The translations under genes and the position numbers were made by a program. Below, piece by piece: positions 1 through 8,246 of a stretch of 64,000 bases of DNA. The stretch lies in assembly GCA_022839625.1 (NCBI GenBank), contig JALHJL010000012.1:16044-80043 (forward strand), read 5' to 3'. How positions within the stretch are numbered: position 1 is the first letter of the stretch; the number at the start of each line of letters is the position of its first letter. A model generated the notes under the pieces. It made no database searches, was not told the DNA's origin, and saw only the letters and a program-made list of their open reading frames with translations. Source of the stretch: Phycisphaerales bacterium (GTDB taxonomy: Bacteria; Planctomycetota; Phycisphaerae; UBA1845; Fen-1342).

Positions 1-2
1 CG

Positions 3-665
3 GCGCAGGTCGCCAGCCTCGAGCGGGCGATCGTCATGCTTGGGCTCAGCGCCGTGCGGAACCTCGCACTGGCCGCCTCGCTGTCGCGGCTGTTCAAGGA
101 GGGCCAGATCTCCAGCCAGTTCGGCACGGCGGACCTGTGGCAGCACAGCGTCGCCGTCGGCGTGTGTGCGAAAATGCTCGCACAGGCAGGGAGGGCGCTG
201 CCCGGGGACGAGGCATTCGTCGCCGGGCTCGTCCATGACATTGGGCTGATCGTCGCCCACCAGCTCTTCCGCGCACAGGTGAAGGACGTGGCCGAGCGCT
301 GCTTCAGCGAGCCGCAGAACTACTGCGCGGCCGAAGAGGCCGCCATCGGCGCGGATCACCAGGCCCTGGGCGGCGCGCTGGCAGCCAAGTGGCGATTCCC
401 GCCCGGGCTCTGCCACGCGATCACCTACCACCACGATCCTAGCTCCCTTCAGCCGGAGCTACAGAAGGTGGCCGCCCTGATCTACGTGGCGGACACCCTC
501 TGCTGCCGGGGCCGCCACGGGTTCTGGCTCACCGCACAGATTCAGGAGCTCTCGGACTGGATGCTGGACCTGACCGGCGTGCGGGCCGCCGACCTGGAGA
601 ACGTGGCCGGGGAACTGCCGGCGCGGCTCGCCGAGGCCCAGCAGATCTTCACGACCGAGGGATAG
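3..665 (+). CDS. HDOD domain protein (5' truncated by window edge)
   Basis: The reading frame is open from the window edge, so the true start lies upstream; the first in-frame ATG is at 36. The visible part matches the C-terminal two thirds of an HDOD domain: an opening segment around ERAIVMLGLSAVRNLALA, an HD-like stretch (LVHDIGL), and a later AITYHHDP segment. HDOD proteins are usually non-catalytic signalling modules linked to cyclic-di-GMP, motility or stress control, often fused to receiver, GGDEF or EAL domains; whether such a domain precedes this one cannot be seen. No neighbour shares its strand nearby. The family call is by motif recognition and the specific role is unknown. Confidence 0.8.
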   Translation, partial: AQVASLERAIVMLGLSAVRNLALAASLSRLFKEGQISSQFGTADLWQHSVAVGVCAKMLAQAGRALPGDEAFVAGLVHDIGLIVAHQLFRAQVKDVAERCFSEPQNYCAAEEAAIGADHQALGGALAAKWRFPPGLCHAITYHHDPSSLQPELQKVAALIYVADTLCCRGRHGFWLTAQIQELSDWMLDLTGVRAADLENVAGELPARLAEAQQIFTTEG

Positions 666-984
666 CGAACCGTAGCCAAGGCAACGTCCGTCGCGCGGGC
701 GCCGGCGGGGGCGCCGCCCGCCGGCTGCGCCGGGTGCCACTGGCAGCTTCGCCGCTGGCGGCTTGCTGCCGGTGCCGCCTGCAACACGGATGCGTCACAC
801 TTCCGGCGAGGGGCACAAGCCCCGGACGGGGCGGCTGACGTTTGCAGTCCGTTGAAAAAGGGTAACAGGCACCGCGCGAGACCCGCGCAGCACTACCGCG
901 AACGCCCGCCGGCGCGGAGCCAGTCCCCTTTCTCAACGGACACCTATGGCTCCCCTTCCTCTCTGGTGGCGGGCGGGCGCAGCC
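666..984. other. Intergenic region holding GC-rich palindromes
   Basis: This spacer lies between the HDOD gene and the convergent end of the large cytochrome gene. It contains GC-rich palindromic stretches at about 695-845 and a 95-bp inverted-repeat element at 847-941 that recurs at 41337-41430. No coding sequence with a ribosome-binding site was seen. Confidence 0.6.
847..941. repeat. 95-bp inverted-repeat element, copy 1
   Basis: The ends are near-perfect inverted repeats: GTCCGTTGAAAAAGGG on the left and CCCCTTTCTCAACGGAC on the right. The interior includes ACTACCGCGAACGCCCG and GGCGCGGAGCC. A second copy at 41337-41430 keeps the ends, the order and roughly four fifths of the interior. 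It lies 43 bp past the stop codon of the minus-strand cytochrome gene, so it could act as a terminator hairpin. It looks like a non-autonomous mobile palindrome; no transposase is encoded within it. Confidence 0.8.
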
Positions 985-3900
985 TCATGGTTTGTCACCC
1001 TCGATCGGCCCGCCGCGCCGCGCCGGATCGTGGAAGTACATGAACCGTCGCAGCGCGTCCGCTCCGTGGCACGTCGTACACACGTTGGGGGTCACGAAGC
1101 GGCGAATGTGCCAGACGCGCGCCCGCAGCTCGCGCGGGCTGAGGGCCTGGAGCCCTTCCGGCAACGGTATCGGCTCGGTTCGCCCGTGCGTGAGGTGGCA
1201 GGTGTGGCACCGAATCTGCCCGCTGGGGTCGACCGCGTCGTCCGCGTTGAACAGGGGCAGGTGCCGAGACGTCCCCGGCAACTCGGGGTTGTACATCTCG
1301 GCGGCCGGGTGGGTGGCTATCCGCGGCGCTGGCGCCGGGCCGCCATCGCGGTGGCAGCAGAGGCAGCGGTCGTCCGCGGAGATGCGGCCAGACGGCGAGG
1401 CGCCATCGTAGGCACACAGCTTCCGCGGCCAGAGGAGCGGGAAATCCACCGTCGCGGGGTCCGCGTGAACCCGATGGCACGGCTGGCACGTGTCCGCCTC
1501 GAGCCCGGCGGCGGCGAGGAACGTCGGGCCATGGCCAATCATGTCGATGTGGGCCACCGCGTCGTGGCATGGCAGGCAAAGCTGCTGTGACTTCGCGCCG
1601 GCCGCCAGCCGCCAGAGCTGCGGCGTGGAGCGGTGTGGATCATGGCACGTGCGGCACTCGATTCGGGGATCGTCGGGAGCGGTGGCCGGCCTGTCGCGAA
1701 GGGCGGCTGCCGACCATTCCTGCGGATGCACGAAGGTGACCGGGCTCGCGGTCCCCGGTGCGGCGTCCGCATGGCAGGCCAGACAGACCGCGTCGCGCGG
1801 CTCGGCATCGGCCGCGAGCCCTCCCCGCCACAGATCACCGGGCGAGTCGCCGTGGGGTCGGTGGCAAGCGAGGCAGGTGTCCTGCATGGCGACCGAGGCC
1901 GCCGGCCAGCGGCCCGCACCGGCCCCGACGTCGTGGGGGCCGCCCGCCACGCGGCCGGACTCCGCGTGACATTCGGCGCAGACCTGGGTCGGCGGCGCCT
2001 TCAGGAACTTCGCGTACCGCGGCTCATGCGGGTCGTGGCACGCGGTGCAAACCGCCTCGGGATGATTGACCGCACCCAATGCCCGGGCTGCCGGGACATC
2101 GCGCGCTCCGTGACAAGCGGCGCAGTGTCCGACACGGTCCTGGTCTGTGGCCCTCGGCGATCGCGCGTCCCGGTGCGCCAGGTGACAGGCGCTGCACGGA
2201 CCTCCGCCGACGGTCTGCGCCGTCTCCGCCGCGTCCACTTGCGGACGCCCCAAGTCGTGCAGGGTGCCGACCACACCGCGTTGGGTTGGGTGGCACGCGC
2301 CGCAGCCGTCGGTCTCCGCGGGGTCGAAAGCTAACAGGTTCTCAGCGACCGGGGCGTGGTGCACGCGGTGGCAGGTGCGACACAGCAACTCACCCCGCGG
2401 GCCGATCGCCGTGGCGAGTCCCGCGACTGCGGCCCGTTGGTCCGCATTCAGGAGCGGCTCGTGGGCGTGTGCCCGGCGCGTCTCCGGCGCGAACACGGAG
2501 GCGTCCATCTTCGCGTGGCACACCAGGCAACCCTCGTTGGTCGTGGGTTGGACTGCCAGCAGGTAGGTGTCGCGCGGCCCGTGCGCGACGTGGTACCCGA
2601 GGCACGTCGCGTCGTCCGATCCCTCCGCAGGCACTTCAGACATCGTGTGGCCCGACGTGATCGCGGTGGATTGACCGAGCGGGTGCATCCCTGCCGCAAG
2701 ACCCGCGTCAAAGCCCAGGTGGCAGCTCGCGCAGAGCTCGCCGGGGTCGCGCTCCACGCGGAGAAACACCGCGTCCTTCAACGCGTTGCCCGAGCCGCCG
2801 CGCGTGTGCGCCGAGTGGCACGTGCGACAGACAAGGCGGCCGTCGGCCAGCGGCAGATGGCGTGGGACGGACATCCCGGCCGGCGGCTCCAACCCCTCCT
2901 GGTGACCGTGCTCGACCCACACCCGCCGACGTGAGTCCGCCACCGTGCCGTCGTGGCACGAACGGCAGGCTGGAGCGCGACTCACCGCCGGGTGGTCCGC
3001 GGGGTTGTCGGGCACTTCGATCAGCTCGGTCCCACGTCCGTTGATCAACGGCGACATCCATTCGAGGTGGCAGGCCGTGCACGCCCGGGGCTGGGGGCTG
3101 ACCAGGGTCACGGGCGGGGCGCTCTCGGGCAGGGCGGCCGGATCGACCCGCACGCGGACGCGGCGCACGCGGTCGGCCGCCGATTCCGCGACGTAGAGAC
3201 GTCCCGACGCATCGAACGTCAGACCGGCAGGCTCGTGAAAGCGCAAGGGTCTGCCGTCCGCCGCTCGGAGGACGCCGAGGAATCCTCCCTCTGCCGCAAA
3301 GACCTGGATCACGCCGAGCACCGCATCGCTGACCCATACGCGGCCGTCGCCGTCGAGAGCAATGCCCTTGGGGCGGTAGAACTGGCCGGGTGACAGGCCG
3401 TACGAGCCGAGGCTTCGCACCGGCTGGCCGGAGGCATTGAAGACCGCCACCCGTCCGTTGAGCACATCGGTCACGAAGACGTCGCCGCCGTCCCCGACCG
3501 CGAGCATGAACGGGTAGTCCAATTGGCCGAGGGCGGCGCCGTACCGGCCAATGCGGAGCGCGCGCCCCGTCACGGTATCAGCGCGGAGCAGCGTGTGGCC
3601 GTCGTTGTCCACGCACCAGGCAGATTGACCGTCGCCCGCCGGCGCTGCGTCCGTCAAGTCGGGGCGACGCGTGCGCCCCTCGACTGTGGGGAGGAGCATT
3701 CGCACGCCTTCGGCGCCGGTCCCCCCGATCAGCACGCGCCCGTGGCCGGTGTCGGCGATCCACAAGCGGCCGTCGGCGTCCACGCGGACGCTCAGGGGCC
3801 GGTCGAGCGTCTCGCCGCCGATTTCGCTGATTCTTTCGAGCAGCCGCCCGGACGCGTCGAACCGCAGCACGCGGTTGTTTACGCCGTCGCAGACGTACAC

Positions 3901-4077
3901 GTCGCCGTCGGGACTGATGGCGACGGCCGAAGGCATGATCAGGGCCGGCGTCTCGGTCCACGTGAAGTCGAGGTCTGGTTCGCCCACGTAGCGCGGTGCC
4001 GCTTGGGAGGGCGCCGCCACTCCGGCCCCGCAAATCAACGTTAGGCAGCCCGCGATGTATGCGACGCGGCAGTTCAC
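985..4077 (-). CDS. NHL-repeat beta-propeller fused to a 19-haem multihaem cytochrome c
   Basis: A 1030-residue secreted protein starting with a signal peptide (residues 1-26, hydrophobic AYIAGCLTLICGAGVAA). Residues ~35-320 carry NHL-type repeats (for example PSAVAISPDGDVYVCDG, GIALDGDGRVWVSDA), a predicted six-bladed propeller. Residues ~332-1003 carry 19 canonical CXXCH haem-binding motifs, many followed by a second histidine (CHDPH, CHRVH), as in doubled-motif multihaem proteins. A twentieth site at residues 492-496 reads CLGYH, a Cys-to-Tyr change. It is the last gene of a minus-strand operon, 9 bp after a triheme gene. Known multihaem proteins of this size serve periplasmic or extracellular electron transfer; a propeller could dock a partner or the cell surface, but that is inference. 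Substrate unknown. Confidence 0.9.
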   Translation of the reverse strand: MNCRVAYIAGCLTLICGAGVAAPSQAAPRYVGEPDLDFTWTETPALIMPSAVAISPDGDVYVCDGVNNRVLRFDASGRLLERISEIGGETLDRPLSVRVDADGRLWIADTGHGRVLIGGTGAEGVRMLLPTVEGRTRRPDLTDAAPAGDGQSAWCVDNDGHTLLRADTVTGRALRIGRYGAALGQLDYPFMLAVGDGGDVFVTDVLNGRVAVFNASGQPVRSLGSYGLSPGQFYRPKGIALDGDGRVWVSDAVLGVIQVFAAEGGFLGVLRAADGRPLRFHEPAGLTFDASGRLYVAESAADRVRRVRVRVDPAALPESAPPVTLVSPQPRACTACHLEWMSPLINGRGTELIEVPDNPADHPAVSRAPACRSCHDGTVADSRRRVWVEHGHQEGLEPPAGMSVPRHLPLADGRLVCRTCHSAHTRGGSGNALKDAVFLRVERDPGELCASCHLGFDAGLAAGMHPLGQSTAITSGHTMSEVPAEGSDDATCLGYHVAHGPRDTYLLAVQPTTNEGCLVCHAKMDASVFAPETRRAHAHEPLLNADQRAAVAGLATAIGPRGELLCRTCHRVHHAPVAENLLAFDPAETDGCGACHPTQRGVVGTLHDLGRPQVDAAETAQTVGGGPCSACHLAHRDARSPRATDQDRVGHCAACHGARDVPAARALGAVNHPEAVCTACHDPHEPRYAKFLKAPPTQVCAECHAESGRVAGGPHDVGAGAGRWPAASVAMQDTCLACHRPHGDSPGDLWRGGLAADAEPRDAVCLACHADAAPGTASPVTFVHPQEWSAAALRDRPATAPDDPRIECRTCHDPHRSTPQLWRLAAGAKSQQLCLPCHDAVAHIDMIGHGPTFLAAAGLEADTCQPCHRVHADPATVDFPLLWPRKLCAYDGASPSGRISADDRCLCCHRDGGPAPAPRIATHPAAEMYNPELPGTSRHLPLFNADDAVDPSGQIRCHTCHLTHGRTEPIPLPEGLQALSPRELRARVWHIRRFVTPNVCTTCHGADALRRFMYFHDPARRGGPIEGDKP

Positions 4078-4086
4078 GCCAACCCT

Positions 4087-5223
4087 CTAGGGACGAAGCG
4101 AATCGGGCCGCGTCCGCTCGGATTCCTCGGCCGGCGACACGAACGTCGGCAAGTAAAATGGCTGCCCGCTTGCGATGTGCTCGATCATGCGGAAGACGAC
4201 CGGCGTGGTGAGCATGTCGATCCGCGCCGGAGGATAGCCGGCGGCTGCGAAGTCCAGGAGCGGCTTCTCCACCCGGTGACAATCGGTACAGTGCAACGCC
4301 TGCGGCCGACGCCGCGGGTGAACGGCGGCCAACAGCGTGGCCCGGCGGGACTCGTCCGCGGTGTCGGCCTCGCGCAGGTACGCGCGGACGGCCGCTTCCG
4401 TCCCCGGGTGGTTTAGCAGCGGGCCGCCGGTGGCCCGATCGACCAGCGCCAGCTTCGCGCCGTACTCCCCGCGGAAGCGCCGCGGCAGGGCTTCGCGCGC
4501 CGCTTCGACCAGGCGCTGAAAGTCGGGGCTCGCGTGGCGCACGGCCGCGAAGTGGTCCGCCATCTCCCGCAGCACCGGCTCGTCGTTGCCCTCGCGAGCC
4601 GCGGCGCGGAGCAACGACACGAGCCGCGTCTGGTCCGCCCGGCTGGGCTCGGCAAGCTGGCGGCGCCCCTCGTCGGACGTCATCCACCCGAAGACCTCGA
4701 GGACGGTGGGGGCCGAGCGGAGCCGCCCGGAATCGAGACTGTACCAGGCCGCAACCAGCGGCTCAGCCTCGCCCAGCAGGTGACACACGCCGCAGTGGAC
4801 GCTCGTCGCGTGCATGTTCAGAAACGCGCGGACCTCCGGGCGATGCGCGTGGGGGAAAGCACGATGGCAGCCCGCTTGCGCGCAGCCGTTGAACCGGTCG
4901 GGCTGAATCCAGCCGTCGATGCGGTGGTAGCGGGCGGGCGGCACCCGCGGGTGCGCGCTGGCCTCCACCCCCCGCCAGTCGGCCCGGCGCGTCCGCAAGA
5001 CAGCCTCATCCAGGTGGGTCGGAATCTCGGTGATCTGGGCCGGCGCCCGCGACGGCGTGAACAGGCTGACCACGAGGTAGGCCAACGCTCGATAGCTCAG
5101 CCAGACGACGATGACGATGACGGCGACCGCGTAAAGGCGCGGGATCGCGCGCAGAGCCGCCTTGCCCAGGCGTCGCAGGCGGCCGCCCGAAGCCCGCCGC
5201 GGGATGGACTTCGCTTCAGCCAT
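4087..5223 (-). CDS. Membrane-anchored triheme cytochrome c
   Basis: 378 residues. An uncleaved N-terminal anchor (about residues 25-55, YAVAVIVIVVWLSYRALAYL) follows an Arg/Lys-rich cytoplasmic stretch. The periplasmic part has three haem attachment sites: an expanded CX4CH (CAQAGCH), CGVCH and CTDCH. A helical, haem-free middle of about 180 residues separates sites two and three. The ATG at 5223 was chosen because it overlaps the upstream gene's stop by 8 bp (ATGGCTGA), implying translational coupling. It sits between the CbcL-like fusion and the 19-haem protein, so a relay between a membrane quinol oxidase and a large periplasmic cytochrome is likely but inferred. No close named family was recognised. 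Confidence 0.85.
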   Translation of the reverse strand: MAEAKSIPRRASGGRLRRLGKAALRAIPRLYAVAVIVIVVWLSYRALAYLVVSLFTPSRAPAQITEIPTHLDEAVLRTRRADWRGVEASAHPRVPPARYHRIDGWIQPDRFNGCAQAGCHRAFPHAHRPEVRAFLNMHATSVHCGVCHLLGEAEPLVAAWYSLDSGRLRSAPTVLEVFGWMTSDEGRRQLAEPSRADQTRLVSLLRAAAREGNDEPVLREMADHFAAVRHASPDFQRLVEAAREALPRRFRGEYGAKLALVDRATGGPLLNHPGTEAAVRAYLREADTADESRRATLLAAVHPRRRPQALHCTDCHRVEKPLLDFAAAGYPPARIDMLTTPVVFRMIEHIASGQPFYLPTFVSPAEESERTRPDSLRP

Positions 5224-7153
5224 GCGCACCTCCGGCGGGCTCGGCGAGACCCAAGTCACGAGCCGCCTGGACCACCATCTCGCCGTGCTGCTCCGCCAGC
5301 TCGCGGATGGGTGTGTCGCCGGTAATCGTGGCCAGCGACAGCGGCACAACGTTGGGTGAGAACATCACGTTGACGATGTGGAGGATGCCGACGTGGATGA
5401 TGGCGAGGAACGCCTCATACGTGTGGAGAATGAGGGCGACGTTCATGCCGCGCCCGCCGATCCAACCCGCGAACACCTGCTCCTTCCACAGCACGACCCC
5501 CGTCAGCCCCAGCAGCACCGTTCCCCAGAATACACCGAGGTACTCGAACTTCTCCTTGATCGTGAAGCGCCCGAACGTCGGCGGGTCCGCCCGCAGCCCG
5601 ACCAGGTACAAGAGCAGTTGATTTGCCTTGCGCAGATCGGTCGGCGTGATCAGCATCGGCATTTGCAGCAGGGCGCGCCAGCCGGCCCGCCGCTGCGCGT
5701 CGACTCGCGTTCCGCGCGGGCGAAGCGTGACGGTCAGGGCATAGACCGCGTGGACGATCAGGCCCACGATCAACGCCAGTCCGGCCCAGTGATGGACGTT
5801 CCGCGCCGGACCCAGTCCCCCGAACAGGTCGATGACCGTGCGGGACCAGGCCTGATCGGCAAACTTCATCGGAAACCCGGTCAGCGCCAGCAACACGAAC
5901 AGCACCGCGAGCACCCAGTGCTGTACGCGCTGGCTGACGGTGAAACGGGTCAGCCGGGCGCGGCCCTCGGGGTGGGCGAGAACGGCCCGGGTGAGGGCCT
6001 GCATCGCCGCCCCCGCGCCGTGGTGCCGGCCCGCCACGATCTGTCCCAGCTCCAGCAAACACAGCACGAGCGACGGCCCGAAAGTCAGCACGGTCAGCAC
6101 GATGAAGGCCGCGGCCAACCCGTACTCCAGCGTGCCACGGGCCGACGGTAGATCGAGGTGCACGCCGGCCGACGCAATCCGCGCATCCGCGCCCGGGTGA
6201 CAGGCGACGCTGCGGCAGGTGTCGGCCACGCGGGCCGCGGACACACTCGAGGCCGGATCGTTGCGGCTCAGTATCCGGTGCGCGTCCTCGCCGCGCGCCA
6301 CGTGACAGGCCCGGCAGTCCGGCGTGCTCTCTTCGCCGAGCAGGGCCGCCTTGCCGTGGAAGCTCCGCACGAAGCTGGCGACGGCGTTGTGGATCGCGCG
6401 CCCTTCGAGAAATACCGGGTCCGCATGGCACACCGCGCAGCTCTGAGCCTGCCCCAGCGGCGCGCGGGCCGGCTGGAGCCGGGCCCCGATGTGTCGGAGG
6501 TAGTAGGCCACGTCCGTCGGGATCTGCTCGCGATGGCAGGTCTCGCAGCGGTCCAGACCGAGACCGCCCGCCTCGCTCGCCGCCCACCGCAAGAACCGCG
6601 CCTCGCGGAACACGGGCTCGTCGTGGCAGTAGAGGCACTTCGATTGCCGCTCGTCCAACAGCGGCCCGCCGGCGAACGACAGGTTCGAGAGCTGCTCGGC
6701 CGCATGGACGCTCTGCTCCAGCACGGCCGCAACGTTGGCGTGGCTGAAGCGGCGTTCCACGCCGTCCGCCCCCTGGAAATGGCACGTCCGCGTGCAATCC
6801 ACGCGCGAAACGGGCAGGTGCGGGATGACGGCGACTTCGTCGCGCGGGTGGCAGGCGGTGCATGCCAGCCGCGCGTGCGCGCCTTCCAGGCGGCGAACGT
6901 GGTCCGGGTCGACGTAGAAGAGGTGGAGCCGGTCGCGCGCCGCGTCATAGCGGCCCAGGCCGCGGTACTGGTGACACAACAGGCAGTTCTCGACGTCCTG
7001 GCCGCGCGCGGCGCCGACGCTCGCGACAACTCCGATCACGGCGGCAAGCAGGGTGATGCGGCGCGGCCCGCCTCGACACCAGCCGGCCGCGCGCCAGGGT
7101 TGCTGCGGGTCGGGACCCGACGTGACGCAATGCTGATCGCGCCCGACCGCCAT
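5216..7153 (-). CDS. CbcL-like fusion: octahaem cytochrome c plus FdnI-type cytochrome b
   Basis: 645 residues. After a signal peptide (ITLLAAVIGVVASVGAARG) the periplasmic half carries six CXXCH sites (CLLCH, CTACH, CLYCH, CETCH, CAVCH, CRACH) plus variants CX3CH (CTRTCH) and CX4CH (CRSVACH). The C-terminal half has about five membrane segments with histidine pairs typical of dihaem cytochrome b of the formate dehydrogenase gamma/HydC type (VQHWVLAVL, VHHWAGLAL, LHTYEAFLAIIHVGILHI). Geobacter CbcL has the same architecture and moves electrons from menaquinol to periplasmic carriers for metal reduction. The start at 7153 is preceded by GAAGG; longer in-frame starts exist. It heads a three-gene operon and faces a LuxR regulator. 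The membrane quinol-oxidising role is inferred from architecture. Confidence 0.85.
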   Translation of the reverse strand: MAVGRDQHCVTSGPDPQQPWRAAGWCRGGPRRITLLAAVIGVVASVGAARGQDVENCLLCHQYRGLGRYDAARDRLHLFYVDPDHVRRLEGAHARLACTACHPRDEVAVIPHLPVSRVDCTRTCHFQGADGVERRFSHANVAAVLEQSVHAAEQLSNLSFAGGPLLDERQSKCLYCHDEPVFREARFLRWAASEAGGLGLDRCETCHREQIPTDVAYYLRHIGARLQPARAPLGQAQSCAVCHADPVFLEGRAIHNAVASFVRSFHGKAALLGEESTPDCRACHVARGEDAHRILSRNDPASSVSAARVADTCRSVACHPGADARIASAGVHLDLPSARGTLEYGLAAAFIVLTVLTFGPSLVLCLLELGQIVAGRHHGAGAAMQALTRAVLAHPEGRARLTRFTVSQRVQHWVLAVLFVLLALTGFPMKFADQAWSRTVIDLFGGLGPARNVHHWAGLALIVGLIVHAVYALTVTLRPRGTRVDAQRRAGWRALLQMPMLITPTDLRKANQLLLYLVGLRADPPTFGRFTIKEKFEYLGVFWGTVLLGLTGVVLWKEQVFAGWIGGRGMNVALILHTYEAFLAIIHVGILHIVNVMFSPNVVPLSLATITGDTPIRELAEQHGEMVVQAARDLGLAEPAGGAHG

Positions 7154-7210
7154 TCGGATTCGCCTTCGAGCCGCAGCTCGGACGTGAGAACCGTCTCGCC
7201 GGGGGCAGAC

Positions 7211-7216
7211 TATAAT
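7211..7216 (+). promoter_or_regulatory. Perfect -10 box (TATAAT) before the LuxR-type gene
   Basis: TATAAT lies 70 bp before the ATG at 7287. The hexamer 17 bp upstream is GAACCG, a poor -35, so expression may depend on an activator. The short divergent region also serves the cytochrome operon on the other strand. Confidence 0.4.
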
Positions 7217-7286
7217 GAGGTTCGTGTGCTTGTGCGAGAGGTCGAGCACGTCGTCCGACCCCGACACAGACCGTCAGGAACTGCCT

Positions 7287-8000
7287 ATGACGCGTGGGGC
7301 CGATGTGAGCGAGCGGGTGGCTTCGGGCGGAGACGCGCAGTCCGGAGCGGCGGCGGCCCGAACGTGGCGCGGGCCCGAGGACTGCACCTCGCAGTGCCTC
7401 GTGCTCGATGCGGTGGCGGGGCTGGGCGTCGGCCTCGTGCTGCTCGACGTCCGGGGTACCGTGCTCTGGCTGAATCGCACCGCAGAGGAGCTGCTGGGCG
7501 TTGCCGCGGCGGAGTGTGTTCGCCGTCCGCTGGCCCTGGCGCTGCGCGACCCGCGGCTCTGCGCTTTCTGGCAGGACCACGAGGCGGCCGGCCAGTCCGG
7601 CTTCGCGGAGCTCTCCGTGCGTTGGCCGCAGCCGATGGAGCTGAAGCTCCACCTCGCCGATTGCCGCGGTCGCGACGGCAACCTGCGGGGCCGGGCGCTG
7701 TTGGTGTGCAACGTCACGCACGAACGCCAGGCCCAGGTCGAGCTGTCGCGCGCCGTCGCGGAACGGCTCCTGGCGCTCACCAGCGGTCACATGCCGCCGG
7801 AGCCGGTCGCGAACCTGACGTCCCAGGAGTTGCGCGTGCTCCGGCTGGTGGGGCGCGGGCTGAGCAATGAGGAGATCGCGCAACGGACGTCCATCTCCGC
7901 CTCGACGGTGCGCAGCCACCTCAAGCACCTGTACCGGAAGCTGCATCTGCATTCGCGGGCCGAGGCGGTGAGCTTCGCCGCCCGGAACCACCTGTCGTAA
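7287..8000 (+). CDS. PAS-LuxR (GerE) family transcriptional regulator
   Basis: 237 residues. Residues ~35-160 form a PAS-like sensor (GLGVGLVLLDVRGTVLWLNR, then AEELLGV). The C-terminal ~60 residues are a LuxR/GerE helix-turn-helix (LTSQELRVLRLVGRGLSNEE, then STVRSHLKHLYRKL). No receiver domain and no flavin-binding LOV signature are present. The ATG at 7287 follows AGGA; an in-frame ATG at 7215 lies almost on the predicted transcription start and is less likely. It is divergent from the multihaem cytochrome operon and upstream of the nine-haem lipoprotein, so it probably controls one or both. The PAS ligand is unknown. Confidence 0.9.
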   Translation: MTRGADVSERVASGGDAQSGAAAARTWRGPEDCTSQCLVLDAVAGLGVGLVLLDVRGTVLWLNRTAEELLGVAAAECVRRPLALALRDPRLCAFWQDHEAAGQSGFAELSVRWPQPMELKLHLADCRGRDGNLRGRALLVCNVTHERQAQVELSRAVAERLLALTSGHMPPEPVANLTSQELRVLRLVGRGLSNEEIAQRTSISASTVRSHLKHLYRKLHLHSRAEAVSFAARNHLS

Positions 8001-8035
8001 TCGCTCCCGATCCTCCCCGTGCCGGGACACAGATT

Positions 8036-8049
8036 CCCCCCTGGGGGGG
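8036..8049. promoter_or_regulatory. C6-T-G7 dyad, candidate operator
   Basis: CCCCCCTGGGGGGG, embedded in ATT...GAT, is a symmetric site in the spacer between the LuxR-type gene and the nine-haem cytochrome gene. It is centred about 43 bp before the start of transcription predicted from the promoter at 8051-8078, a usual position for an activator touching RNA polymerase. The adjacent LuxR-type protein is the natural candidate. Binding is inference. Confidence 0.45.
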
Positions 8050-8050
8050 A

Positions 8051-8078
8051 TTGCTGGATATTTTGATTTCGTTACTAT
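8051..8078 (+). promoter_or_regulatory. Predicted sigma-70-like promoter of the nine-haem cytochrome gene
   Basis: TTGCTG, 16 bp, TACTAT, in a locally AT-rich patch. Each hexamer matches consensus at four of six positions. The implied transcript has a leader of about 160 nt before the ATG at 8247; no riboswitch was recognised in it. Confidence 0.4.
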
Positions 8079-8246
8079 CAAGTTCGGCGAGCGGGCTAGA
8101 AATCGGCGCGTCCGGCTACGGACGGGCCGAGCGGGCGCGTGGCGGTGCGTGCTGCCGTCCAGCGCGCCAGTCGTGAGACTGCCGGCATCTCGTGAGCGCA
8201 AGACGGCGCCGTACTGTGGAAACGGGACTGGAGTTGGAGTGTGAGC

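Noticed and set aside
94..936. Several Arg/Pro-rich minus-strand reading frames in the first kilobase
   Set aside because: They lie opposite the HDOD gene or across palindromes, have no ribosome-binding site or family features, and have the composition expected of high-GC shadow frames.
946..3393. Plus-strand frames opposite the large multihaem gene (up to 233 codons)
   Set aside because: The minus strand has 19 haem motifs, NHL repeats and a signal peptide; the plus-strand frames are Arg/Ala/Gly-rich without motifs.
8085..8246. Leader of the nine-haem cytochrome gene as a possible cyclic-di-GMP or cobalamin riboswitch
   Set aside because: The conserved cores of these riboswitches could not be aligned; only GC-rich local hairpins were seen.
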